Assembly (NCBI RefSeq): GCF_027474825.1 | Contig: NZ_CP107030.1 | Location: 3,168,529 to 3,232,528, forward strand | Direction: 5' to 3' | Origin: Maribacter halichondriae | GTDB taxonomy: Bacteria; Bacteroidota; Bacteroidia; Flavobacteriales; Flavobacteriaceae | Length of the DNA: 64,000 bases | Shown here: piece after piece, positions 17,630 through 25,277 of the stretch | Numbering within the stretch: position 1 is the stretch's first letter | Layout: each line of letters opens with the position of its first letter | The notes under the pieces: model-generated | Told to the model about the DNA's origin: nothing | Seen by the model: the letters and a program-made list of their open reading frames with translations, nothing else | The model's database searches: none | Position numbers and translations under genes: made by a program

Positions 17630-18527
17630 ATGATAAAGAAAAAGAATATATTACCATTTGTATTTAATATTCTACTCTCAGAGAATACGCGCCTCAGAAC
17701 AGAAAAAATTATTCTAAATATTGCGCTAGCAAGTTTCTTCGTTCATTTATCAATTATCTATTTATTGAAGTTCGATGTTTTATATTTTCAATCGACCCCG
17801 GAATTACTAACAAATCCGATAGCTGCAATTTATACTCCCTTTTCTTTTATTATTGTTTATGAGGTATATCTGTTAATTTACTACTTGCCGAAGTCGTTTA
17901 CTACTTATATAACTAAGCAGTATGAAATTATTACCCTTATTATTATTCGTAAATTGTTTAAGGATTTAGCTTCCTTAGAACTTTCTTCAAATTGGTTCGA
18001 AATCAAAGGAGATTTACAATTTACCTATGATTTAGTAGCATCGCTTTTACTCTTTTATTTAATATTTCAATTTCAAAAGCATGGAAAACGCATATTTGGC
18101 CAGGGAGTTGAAATAAAACCTGTCATCGAAAAATTTGTCATCAAGAAAAAAATAATTGCAGTCATTTTGGTGCCATTATTTTTTGTTATGGCCTTAAATA
18201 CGCTTATAGAATGGTCTACAGAAATTTTCTTTCGCCCACTAAATTGCCATCGTTCGAAAGTATCAATAATCTCTTTTTGATCTATTTTTTACTGTATTGA
18301 TTTTAGTGGACGTTGTTTTGCTTTTAATCTCATTCTTTTACACGGACCAATTTCAAAAAATTATCAGAAATTCCGGGTTCATTATTTCGACGATTTTAAT
18401 CAGAATGTCTTTTGGTGCAAATGGATTAACCAGTACTATTTTAATTGTGGCGGGTGTTCTATTTGGGCTATTAATAATTATAATACATAATAAATACGAA
18501 AAAAATATTCTGTCCAGCGGCTCGTAG
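17630..18527 (+). CDS. Polytopic membrane protein of unknown function, interrupted by indel(s)
   Basis: The first part (17630-18280) has about five membrane helices and ends abruptly; the second part (frame through 18297-18527) starts inside a helix (TVLILVDVVLLLISFFYTDQ) and includes NSGFIISTILIRMSF and a final helix. Removing one T from the T5 run at 18274-18278 joins them; adding one T there and one near 18244 gives the alternative join LPSFESINNLFFDLFF. Either way one ~300-residue membrane protein is likely. It ends the plus-strand gene set. I do not know its function. Confidence 0.6.
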
Positions 18528-18912
18528 ATTAAATAATGGTTTAAGCGCTAGGAATATAGGGAAGCCTTCAAATATCATAATTAAGCATTAAACGTTAAAC
18601 TATTTATCTAGTGCTCACCAATTTTAATATGTGCATCTTTCTTTTCTTATTGAGTTTCGCAAAACATTCGCACAAGCGTTCTTAAAATGGGTCAGTTTAA
18701 TTTTTCTATATAATTTAACCCTTCTTCGACTTAAAATACTTTTTGGTGGTATGATTTTCCATTTGCTGTGAAAGCCAAAAAGAGCTTATATGTACATGAC
18801 AGAAAGTACAGAAGTGAAAAAGAAAATAATCCATAAAAAATGTATAGATGCAGCTATAAATAGTTTTGATTCACAAGTCCTATTCATCAGTACATCTTTC
18901 CGCGTCAATTTT
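18528..18912. other. Intergenic region between convergent gene sets
   Basis: No supported gene; a short minus-strand frame at 18786-18977 overlaps the next gene's end and is hydrophobic only at its tail. No clear bidirectional terminator was found. Confidence 0.5.
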
Positions 18913-19107
18913 TCACAACCCGTCTTTGTTGTCGGTTTCATCTGAATCGACCTGAGAAGGTATGTTTGCATTAGCAAATTTATTTTTTCTCAAATTTGGA
19001 TAGTTTTCCTCTCTTTGTTTCCGATGAGAGTAGAAAATATTCCAAAATGTTAATCCCACGTATACTGCGAATATTATACCGCCTACTAAAAGAAATTGTA
19101 TGTTCAT
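18913..19107 (-). CDS. Small single-pass membrane protein
   Basis: Sixty-four residues: one N-terminal helix (MNIQFLLVGGIIFAVYVGLT) and a charged tail (RKQREENYPNLRKNKFANA). Its ATG overlaps the upstream small gene's TGA in an ATGA arrangement, showing translational coupling. Function unknown; last gene of the minus-strand set controlled by operator B. Confidence 0.6.
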   Translation of the reverse strand: MNIQFLLVGGIIFAVYVGLTFWNIFYSHRKQREENYPNLRKNKFANANIPSQVDSDETDNKDGL

Positions 19108-19274
19108 GTTCTTCTTCTTTGTCTAATCGCTATTGCGAATAATAATATTGTACCTGGCCAATGTGCTGAATATTGTGCTTCCTCTGTCATACTAAATAGC
19201 CCGAGTCCTACGGAGTATAATAAGCAAAGGAATGCCAAGATGATTGGGTACCATTTTAAAATAAAACTTTTCAT
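19104..19274 (-). CDS. Small hydrophobic protein (56 aa), coupled to the next gene
   Basis: ATG at 19274: MKSFILKWYPIILAFLCLLY, then SVGLGLFSMTEEAQYSAHWP and a second helix TILLFAIAIR. Two membrane segments, ending RQRRRT. Its stop overlaps the ATG of 18913-19107 by ATGA, strong evidence that it is translated. No family recognised. Confidence 0.65.
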   Translation of the reverse strand: MKSFILKWYPIILAFLCLLYSVGLGLFSMTEEAQYSAHWPGTILLFAIAIRQRRRT

Positions 19275-19315
19275 TTTCTAACTTTTTATGATTAATTATT
19301 AATTCGAGTGTATGA

Positions 19316-19690
19316 TTAAACTATTGCTTCATATTCTTGCAATACTTCTAATGTGGTATATTCTAATGCTTTTTTGTGAGTTGCTTCAAGAATTACAAAA
19401 GGCGCTTTGCCTGCACTTTCGGCTTCTAGCCATCTAGAAATGCACAAACACCATTTTGAGCCTACTTTAAGACCTGGAAAGCTCCAATGTGGTATGGGAG
19501 TGGTAAGATCGTTTCCACGAGATTTTGTGTAATCCAAAAATTCTTGAGTCATGACAGCACATAAAATGTGAGTCCCAGAATCCTCTTGAATAGTTCTACA
19601 GAATCCATCCCTAAAATATCCTGTAACAGGATTATCACAGCAAGCTTCTAAATCCGCACCAAGAATATTTAATTCTTTGTTTTTTGTCAT
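19316..19690 (-). CDS. DUF2237-family protein
   Basis: A 124-residue protein matching DUF2237 over its whole length: NILGADLEACCDNPVTGYFR, GTHILCAVMTQEFLDYTKSR, GNDLTTPIPHWSFPGLKVG, KWCLCISRWLEAESAGKAP and LEATHKKALEYT. The family is conserved in bacteria and plants with four invariant cysteines and no known reaction. It lies 13 bp after the Lacal_2735-type gene in the minus-strand set. Its company here (pterin enzymes, GPx) suggests a stress response. Confidence 0.9.
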   Translation of the reverse strand: MTKNKELNILGADLEACCDNPVTGYFRDGFCRTIQEDSGTHILCAVMTQEFLDYTKSRGNDLTTPIPHWSFPGLKVGSKWCLCISRWLEAESAGKAPFVILEATHKKALEYTTLEVLQEYEAIV

Positions 19691-19703
19691 TCTTAAAATA
19701 GGA

Positions 19704-19868
19704 TTAATTCAATTTTTCAAGTTGCTTCATCACTTCTTCGGCTTCGAATACTTTTTGGTCACTTAGTTTTCTATTTGTTGTTGAAAGACTATGCGCCTCT
19801 TTTAAAAGCTCGGTGTATTGAGCTTGTAGTTTTTCTTTTTCTGATTTCTTTTTAAATAGTCCGAACAT
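19704..19868 (-). CDS. Lacal_2735-family small protein
   Basis: Fifty-four residues: MFGLFKKKSEKEKLQAQYTE, LLKEAHSLSTTNRKLSDQKV, FEAEEVMKQLEKLN. It is a highly charged helical, probably coiled-coil protein that I recognise as the Lacal_2735 family of Flavobacteriaceae, of unknown function. It is short and easily missed in annotation. It stands 13 bp before DUF2237. Confidence 0.85.
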   Translation of the reverse strand: MFGLFKKKSEKEKLQAQYTELLKEAHSLSTTNRKLSDQKVFEAEEVMKQLEKLN

Positions 19869-19879
19869 ATTTTTATTTA

Positions 19880-20070
19880 TTAAAATGAATTATCTGGTCT
19901 GCCTTTCAGACGTTTGTCAATTCTTTTTTCTTTACGGTAAGACGCTTCATAATATCCATCAAATTTGCATCCTTAGTTTCTTTATAAATTTCATTAATGT
20001 TTAAAATAAGACGTTTAGCTTGTCTCGAAGCGTCAATACGGTCACTTGTAGTCATATTACTCGTTGGCAT
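19880..20070 (-). CDS. Small charged protein (~63 aa), interrupted by a 1-base indel
   Basis: From ATG 20070 (or 20055) the frame reads MPTSNMTTSDRIDASRQAKR, LILNINEIYKETKDANLMDI, MKRLTVKKK and then hits a stop at 19906. One more base in the T6 run at 19924-19929 gives KRIDKRLKGRPDNSF and a stop at 19880, just before the next gene's ATG, which is the more protein-like ending. It is the first gene after operator B. Function unknown. Confidence 0.6.
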
Positions 20071-20111
20071 TCTCAAAAGCTAAAGCTTCCTTTAAAATGT
20101 CTATAATCAAT

Positions 20112-20144
20112 TTTGTTTAAGTATTTACAAATATAGTCAAACAA
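20112..20144 (-). promoter_or_regulatory. Operator B: same TTGTTT ... TTAAACAAA architecture
   Basis: Read on the minus strand, TTGTTTGAC begins at 20144 and TTAAACAAA ends at 20112. The distance between the outer motifs equals that of operator A (15511-15543), although the centre differs. It lies 42 bp before the ATG at 20070. Two copies with identical geometry, each directed at one arm of a convergent gene set, strongly suggest one regulator for both. Confidence 0.55.
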
Positions 20145-20465
20145 AAAGTGAAATAGCACCGAATCCCCAGTATATCTTTTTGACCTGAGTTAAAACACTA
20201 TAAATTTTTACATTCTTAATTAGAATAGTCGCGAAAAACGGCCGATTAAAAGGACAGTTTGCCTACACTTTAGAACCTCGTGATCAAAAGTCTCAAGTGT
20301 GGTCTCATTTAGTGGTATCAAAAATTTGCGTTTTACGGGATACTTTGGGAGTATATTTCTGCGACCTGATTTTAGACTTATATTGATGGCTTCACCAAAC
20401 TTTAAGTTTGAAGCTCACTTTTAGGAGACATTTGTTCTTTTTATTGTAGGTATTTTAAAAGTTTA
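20145..20465. other. Intergenic region, nothing recognised
   Basis: A spacer between operator B and the 3' end of hipT. It contains no protein-like frame and no clear repeat. Confidence 0.5.
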
Positions 20466-21420
20466 TCATTGGTTATAAATTCTTTCGTAGCGTTGGAGTA
20501 GTAGCGTTTTATACTTTTCTTTCATTTCATTAGATAAAAATGAAGCGTTTATCCATTTTAGTGCATCTCCCTTCTTTTTTGTAAAAACGATGGAACACTC
20601 CTTGAATCTGCTTGTCGGTTAAACCCAATCCTTTTCCAAATGATTCAAAATGATCACGTTTTAGCCTACTTTTCTTTCCTTCCAAGGTAAGGGCCAATTC
20701 TTCTTGGTCCTTGGGATTCACAATAGCCACATTCAATAAATCATAGGCAGGTGCAAATAGCCAACCAGAGGTAGACTTGATCATGGAGAAATTTTTCAAA
20801 TGCATGTCGTTGTTCCCTGTTAAGAAACTAAATAAGGCTAATTCAAAGAAGAAGATTTTGTCCAATAGTGTATTATCGGAATAGGTGCCTAAAGCCTTAC
20901 CAACTTTTTCCATGGAGCTTTTATATTTATCATATGCTTCAGTAATCTGGAACATATCCAACATGTGAACCTTTTCGCCATCCTCAGTTCTATCGATGCG
21001 TTTGGTGATATAGGACAGTTCGCCGGAATGTAGTTTGATTAAACTTGAAGGTACAGTTTGAATGCCATAAGATTCAGCAATACGCATAGTAACATGTTCG
21101 TTCTCTGGCATTTCGGGATAATCTAAAGATGGGGGTTTTAAAATATAATTACCACCCAAAGCACCCACTACTGTCAATCTGAAATTTCCTTCTTCCCTTA
21201 CTTCGTTGATAAGAGACATTGATAATTTGGGTTGTACCCCTGGAACGGATATACTTCGTTCAATGACATTTTTTGCAAGTTCTGACATTTGGTAAAACGA
21301 ATAGTCTAATTTCGGAGCTTCCTTTGTTCCAAAGAATTCCTGACTACAGGATTTATGAAAATCCTTCTCTCCCTTCAAATCGGTATAACAGTATAAACAC
21401 TTATGCTTCATCATTGGCAA
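20466..21420 (-). CDS. HipT-like kinase toxin (HipA C-terminal domain), 3' end disrupted by an indel
   Basis: From ATG 21420 the protein has an N-terminal C-x2-C...H-x3-C cluster (CLYCYTDL...FHKSC), the Ser-containing loop SVPGVQPKLS, ATP-binding GGNYILKPP, catalytic loop GNNDMHLKNFSMI and metal-binding FAPAYDLLNV. In the given sequence it ends at 20530 with an odd tail (KKEGRCTKMDKRFIFI). Removing one base from the T6 run at 20575-20580 extends it to 20466 as KKGDALKWINASFLSNEMK and on to QRYERIYNQ, a more natural C-terminus. HipT of E. coli O127 phosphorylates tryptophanyl-tRNA synthetase; the target here is unknown. Confidence 0.85.
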
Positions 21421-21736
21421 TTATAGGTTGTACACTAACAGCACCTATACAATTTTGGCAACAGGCCAATAATAGTCCCATACGGTCATTTGGGTTCAGT
21501 TTCCAGTTTTTGGTAGCGATGTTCAATAACCAACCTTCTGGAATTAGACCTTCAAAAAATGGAAACAACCTATTTTCTGTATACCCTTCTTTTCTCACGG
21601 GCATGGAGAAAGTTATAAACTGTTTTGGATAGTTCTTTATATAGTTGGTGTTGTATTGGAATACGTAATCACCATCATCGGTCTCAATAAGTTGTCCGGC
21701 TTTAATGTCGTTATAAAATATAGTTGCCTTTCTCAT
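21401..21736 (-). CDS. HipS-like protein (HipA N-terminal subdomain)
   Basis: A 111-residue protein corresponding to the N-subdomain of HipA: MRKATIFYNDIKAGQLIETD, YVFQYNTNYI, FITFSMPVRKEGYTENRLFP, FFEGLIPEGWLLN and NPNDRMGLLLACCQNCIGAV. In HipBST systems this domain is a separate protein and acts as the antitoxin. It overlaps hipB by 4 bp and hipT by 20 bp, giving tight translational coupling. Confidence 0.85.
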   Translation of the reverse strand: MRKATIFYNDIKAGQLIETDDGDYVFQYNTNYIKNYPKQFITFSMPVRKEGYTENRLFPFFEGLIPEGWLLNIATKNWKLNPNDRMGLLLACCQNCIGAVSVQPIIANDEA

Positions 21737-21963
21737 TGGTCGTCGGTATTGTCTCTATTCTTAAACTCCTTGAAGGGTACTGCTGTAAGCGTATGGCCGA
21801 ACATACTCAATACCAAATTGACCTTATCCATATTTAAGTTGGTCTTGCCCTGCTCTATTTTACGAACAACGGTTAGCGCAACACCAGCACGTTCTGCAAA
21901 CTCTTTTTGGGTGAGATTAACGGCTTTACGACGAACTTTCACAAATTCGGACAATTCTTTCAT
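21733..21963 (-). CDS. HipB-like Cro/CI-type HTH regulator
   Basis: Seventy-six residues: an XRE-type HTH (VRRKAVNLTQKEFAERAGVA, then LTVVRKIEQGKTNLNMDKVN) with a short C-terminal segment. First gene of the tripartite operon, 4-bp overlap with hipS. Its likely binding sites are the three TATATG-N6-CATATA repeats directly upstream, implying autoregulation. Confidence 0.9.
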   Translation of the reverse strand: MKELSEFVKVRRKAVNLTQKEFAERAGVALTVVRKIEQGKTNLNMDKVNLVLSMFGHTLTAVPFKEFKNRDNTDDQ

Positions 21964-22061
21964 TATATGCTTTTAAATATAAAATTGAGTAAATATACAA
22001 AAATATATGTAAAAACATATAAAATAGATTTTTAATACGTAATTATATGCTTTTGCATATA
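21964..22061 (-). promoter_or_regulatory. Three HipB operator candidates at exact 40-bp spacing
   Basis: TATATG-N6-CATATA inverted repeats start at 21964, 22004 and 22044. The two outer ones are perfect (22004-22021, 22044-22061); the one touching the hipB ATG (21964-21981) has AATATA in the right arm. The constant 40-bp period would place bound dimers on nearly the same DNA face. Confidence 0.7.
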
Positions 22062-23150
22062 TAATTAATTTCATATAAACGCTCTGTATAAAAATAAACT
22101 TCCGCCCATTGCCTTCCATTCCATTTCAATCAATGCGCATCGTTTAAAAACTCTTGAACCCCATATATTTTTGAAAATAAAAATATATGGAGTTCGCTTG
22201 GTCTGTCTGGAGAATATCCGTCAAAAATTTGATGGGGAGGTATACCAAAACAGTATAAAACAGTATGAATTTTACCTAGGGCATTGAATATCAATTTATT
22301 AACTATTTTAAACCTTTTATTTGCATGAAAAGACATGAAGATATAGGCTATTATTATGTGAGTCCAAAACGGTTTTAAATCATATCCAAAATGCGAAATA
22401 AAGGGATGTGCAAGATAGCTTGACTTCTGCCAATCTAGAACAGTGATATACCTCAAATGCAAAATTTTTAAACCTTTCTTTTATTTTTTTCTAGAGATAT
22501 ATTATAAATGTTTTGAATGTTTAATATAATAGGTAACAAGTCCATTTTTGGGACAGTAGCGTTTCATCAGTGTACCAGCATGTTCCATTATTGTACTAGT
22601 GTAGTCCCAAAATTGTACTACTAGGCCAATCTGTCAAAACGGTTGTTTTTATACCAAATTTGATTTGTTCAAAATAGAAGCCTCCTATTCATTTATTGGT
22701 CTAGTATTTAGCATGATTCTAATCGTTTTAGGGGAAGAAGGAAAAAGTAGAGCAAGAGGGTAACACGCTAACGCGGTGTTACGTTTTATATGTGATTGAT
22801 ATTCAGCATACTAATAAATATTATCGTTAAGTAAGGAAAGCAAATTTGCGTCAAATGAACTGGAAACCCCTATAAAATGGCAAAAATTTGCGGCAAATTC
22901 ATTTGGAGAGACGCTTCGAAGAAAGATTTTTCACATGCGTTCTTAGGTGAATCCTTAGTTGTAAATTACAAAACAATTGGGGGCTTAATCGAAGTCCATA
23001 AAAAGGTTTCGCCATAGCCTGTGCGCCCTATTTCGATTTTACTTAACGCTTATCTGTCGGAACACTATAAAATCGAAACAGGATCCGGCGCAGGTTAAAT
23101 TATGGTAAGATTTGGGAGTTATAAAATCTCGTTTTTCTGCCATAAAAAAG
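22062..23150. other. Gene-poor region between hipBST and integrase
   Basis: About 1.1 kb without a convincing gene. A minus-strand frame at 22130-22462 (110 codons) lacks protein-like composition or a plausible start context. A short hairpin lies at 22760-22782. It may hold degraded cargo. Confidence 0.5.
22760..22782. repeat. Hairpin GTAACACGC-TAAC-GCGGTGTTAC
   Basis: Nine paired bases with one bulged G and a TAAC loop. It is not followed by a T-run, and it lies in the gene-poor part of the island. It resembles a folded recombination or RNA element, but the attC consensus GTTRRRY is not met. Confidence 0.4.
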
Positions 23151-24395
23151 TTAGTGCGAAGATTTTCTTACCAGTGCAACATGTGATAGCTTCTCTTTGA
23201 GGATCGCCATATCCTCGCTTACCTTCTTATTCACGATTTTTGCATAGTGCTGCGTAGTTCGTAAATTTTTATGACCTAGAAGTTTACCTACCGTTTCGAT
23301 AGGCATCCCATTGGAAAGTGTCACCGTAGTCGCAAACGTATGGCGGGCCAGATGGGTGGTCAAGTTTTTAGAAATACCACAGCGGTCGGCGATTTCCTTG
23401 AGGTAAGCATTGGATTTCTGGTTGCTCAACACCGGAATGACACACTCCCCATTTTGTACTTTGGGGTGGTCTTCATACTTTTCCAAAATTTCCATGGCCG
23501 ATGGGAGGAGGGGAATCCCCAATTTCGAGCGCGTCTTTTGCCGCGCACTTTGAATCCATTGACTGCCATCAATATGCGGTACGATATTATTGGGTGTCAA
23601 CTTTTTTACATCGATATAGGCCAGACCGGTAAAGCAACAAAAGACAAACATATCCCGTACGATATCGAGCCGGGGCATCCGGATTTCCAGATTGACGATG
23701 GACTCCAATTCCTGTTTGGTAAGGTATTCCCGTTCGACTTCTTTGAATTTCACCTTATAGTTGTAAAAAGGGTCTTTTTGTATCCAATCATTGGCCACCG
23801 CCATCCGAATTATTTTTTTGAAATTATTAATGTACTTAAGGGCACTATTGTGATTGCACTCTTTCGTGAACTTCAGGAAGTATTCTAATCGGGTAATGAA
23901 TTTATGGTCGATGTCTCGTATCGGAAAATCGTTTTTTCCAAACTGTTTTTTGACAAAGCCGGCCACATGTTTATACGTCGTATTGTACCGCTTCCAAGTA
24001 CCCAAGGCGAATTCCCTTCCGATCAATGACTTCATCTGCTTGTTGTGCTCCTCAAAAACATCCAGTAACATCTTGTAAGGTTCGTGTCCACCCAGGAACC
24101 TCAATTTAATATCTTGTGCCGAAAAGGGCTTTTCTTCTTCGACCAGATGATGATGGATTTTGTTCAACTTGTGACGGATGGTCGTCATATAATAGTTCAA
24201 TTCCTTTGCCTCATCGTCTTTTCCTTTCACCTTGTTCATCCGAGAGTCCCAATGTTCAGGGGCAACCTTGCGTTTCAGGCTCAGTGCGGCACGGCGACCG
24301 TCTACGGTAATCCGTACATAAATACTTGCCTTGCCGTTCTTGTCAAGTCGCTTGTCTTTTAGGTAAAATAATATGGAATAAGTATGCGCCGCCAT
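23151..24395 (-). CDS. Tyrosine recombinase (site-specific integrase), Bacteroidetes type
   Basis: A 414-residue protein: N-terminal Arm-binding domain (SILFYLKDKRLDKNGKASIY, KRKVAPEHWDSRMNKVKG), SAM-like core-binding domain (residues ~110-210) and C-terminal catalytic domain. Catalytic residues: beta-hairpin Lys in QKTRSKLGIPLL, HLARHTFAT (H-x-x-R), LLGHKNLRTTQHYAKI with the nucleophilic Tyr. The usual first Arg is replaced: CCFTGLAYIDVKKL reads TGLA where TGLR is typical, as known for IntDOT-type integrases. Reads away from the tmRNA, the presumed target. Confidence 0.93.
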   Translation of the reverse strand: MAAHTYSILFYLKDKRLDKNGKASIYVRITVDGRRAALSLKRKVAPEHWDSRMNKVKGKDDEAKELNYYMTTIRHKLNKIHHHLVEEEKPFSAQDIKLRFLGGHEPYKMLLDVFEEHNKQMKSLIGREFALGTWKRYNTTYKHVAGFVKKQFGKNDFPIRDIDHKFITRLEYFLKFTKECNHNSALKYINNFKKIIRMAVANDWIQKDPFYNYKVKFKEVEREYLTKQELESIVNLEIRMPRLDIVRDMFVFCCFTGLAYIDVKKLTPNNIVPHIDGSQWIQSARQKTRSKLGIPLLPSAMEILEKYEDHPKVQNGECVIPVLSNQKSNAYLKEIADRCGISKNLTTHLARHTFATTVTLSNGMPIETVGKLLGHKNLRTTQHYAKIVNKKVSEDMAILKEKLSHVALVRKSSH

Positions 24396-24410
24396 TTTGG
24401 GTGTCGAATA

Positions 24411-24527
24411 GGTGTCGATTAAGATGGAAAAAAGATAAAATAAAAAAATGTAAAATCCTAAAAATTAACAAATTACAAGGAAATCGACACCACTTTTTAG
24501 AGGATAGAAATGCGCACCGAATAGGTG
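24411..24527. repeat. Short repeats between integrase and tmRNA, candidate integrase arm sites
   Basis: GGTGTCGATT at 24411-24420 and its inverted copy AATCGACACC at 24482-24491; then CACCGAATAGGTG (24515-24527), itself an inverted repeat, whose first 12 bases recur at 14893-14904. Integrases with an Arm-binding domain use such short repeats near the core site. Confidence 0.4.
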
Positions 24528-24631
24528 ACTTTTTAAACGGTTTCAAAACGATTCTTTTGAGTATAAAAAAAATAAAACCCCTTGATAATCATAAGATTAA
24601 GAGGTTTTTGAATCGTTTTGGTACTGTTTTA

Positions 24632-24645
24632 GTGGAGCCGGAGGG
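24632..24645. other. Candidate right attachment site in the tmRNA 3' end
   Basis: GTGGAGCCGGAGGG includes the tmRNA 3' CCA and acceptor stem and repeats at 14815-14828 in the same orientation. Position and orientation fit integration that restored the gene's 3' end. Confidence 0.4.
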
Positions 24646-25029
24646 ATTCGAACCCTCGTCCAAACAAGCAACGAAAATGCCTTCTACATGTTTAGTTTCC
24701 GATTGATTTTCGATGCCTGCCTGACCGGAAACGGCCTAACATACACTTAGCTTCTTTAGGTTTTGGTGGTAGTACCAAAGCGAATACTACCCTTATATCG
24801 ACCTTTATGGTGCTCCTGATTGAATCGCCGTCGACAGGGGCTATTCAGGAACATCTCGCTTCGCTACCTAGTAGCGACGAGGCATAATCCTACTATAATT
24901 CGGATTAAGCGGCAAGAGCGTAATTATTATCGCCAATTAAAAGTATGAAGTATGATATTAACGAGCTGTACCCCAGCGCTCGACATGCTTACATTGCCAT
25001 TGGTCTCGCTGTCAAAACCAGTCGGCCCC
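24633..25029 (-). ncRNA. ssrA: Transfer-messenger RNA (tmRNA)
   Basis: The 5' end (GGGGCCGACTGGTTTTGACA) pairs with the 3' end (GGCTCCACCA), including the G3-U70 wobble used for alanine charging; the T-arm reads GGGTTCGAATCCC. The tag frame at 24905-24934 (minus) encodes GDNNYALAA followed by TAA, a Bacteroidetes-type degradation tag. Rescues stalled ribosomes with SmpB and marks the peptides for proteolysis. Its 3' end borders the island's integrase, a common integration target. Confidence 0.95.
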
Positions 25030-25068
25030 ATAATGAGTTAGGTAAGCTACGCTTACCGTAAACGAATT

Positions 25069-25131
25069 ACGTCCTCCGAAGCTTTAGCGAAGGAGGACAT
25101 TCTACTCCTCCACAAAAGCTTCGGAGTACGT
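25069..25131. repeat. Long hairpin (REP/MITE-like) upstream of tmRNA
   Basis: Arms ACGTCCTCCGAAGCTTT (25069-25085) and AAAGCTTCGGAGTACGT (25115-25131) pair at 16 of 17 positions, with inner complementarity AGGAGG/CCTCCT. It lies between the tmRNA 5' end and the TTCTTTG promoter-like box near 25153 (minus). Related strings (GCTAAAGCTTTAG) occur near 14690, beside the GIY-YIG gene, suggesting a dispersed family. Confidence 0.55.
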
Positions 25132-25277
25132 TGTCTCATTGTTTTTTCAAAGAACATTTTTCAAACGGATAGCAAAGCTAATGAAAATCGACACCCTTCC
25201 TAAATTTATTGATGAAGGAGTTTGCGCACCGTTGCTATTCCTCTTAAATTAGGGCAAAATTTATACCAAACCTATAT

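Larger units (their letters stand above)
14829..24645. mobile_element. Genomic island integrated at the tmRNA gene
   Basis: The stretch is visibly richer in A+T than both flanks. It ends next to the tmRNA 3' end with a tyrosine recombinase gene reading away from it (23151-24395), and carries typical accessory cargo: a HipBST-type toxin-antitoxin module and a set of pterin, peroxidase and small stress-type genes. The right edge is well defined by the tmRNA; the left edge rests on a 14-bp repeat at 14815-14828 and on a 12-bp CACCGAATAGGT shared by 14893-14904 and 24515-24526. No conjugation or replication genes are present, so it would need help to move. Confidence 0.55.

Noticed and set aside
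18786..18977. Minus-strand frame of 63 codons
   Set aside because: Overlaps the coupled small gene 18913-19107 in another frame; composition is not protein-like.
19096..19281. Plus-strand frame of 61 codons
   Set aside because: Antisense to the ATGA-coupled small membrane gene, which has better support.
18690..20250. Strings GGGTCAGTTT and GGACAGTTT considered as insertion-sequence ends
   Set aside because: No matched inverted ends, target duplication or transposase fragment found.
22130..22462. Minus-strand frame of 110 codons
   Set aside because: No protein-like composition, no plausible RBS or family; left as gene-poor DNA.
22760..22782. Hairpin considered as an integron attC site
   Set aside because: The folded shape with a bulged base is suggestive, but the GTTRRRY/RYYYAAC core boxes are absent and no cassette array or IntI is present.
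24326..24706. Plus-strand open frame over the tmRNA 3' end
   Set aside because: Antisense to the tmRNA (VEPEGFEPSS is its T-arm translated), a known artefact.
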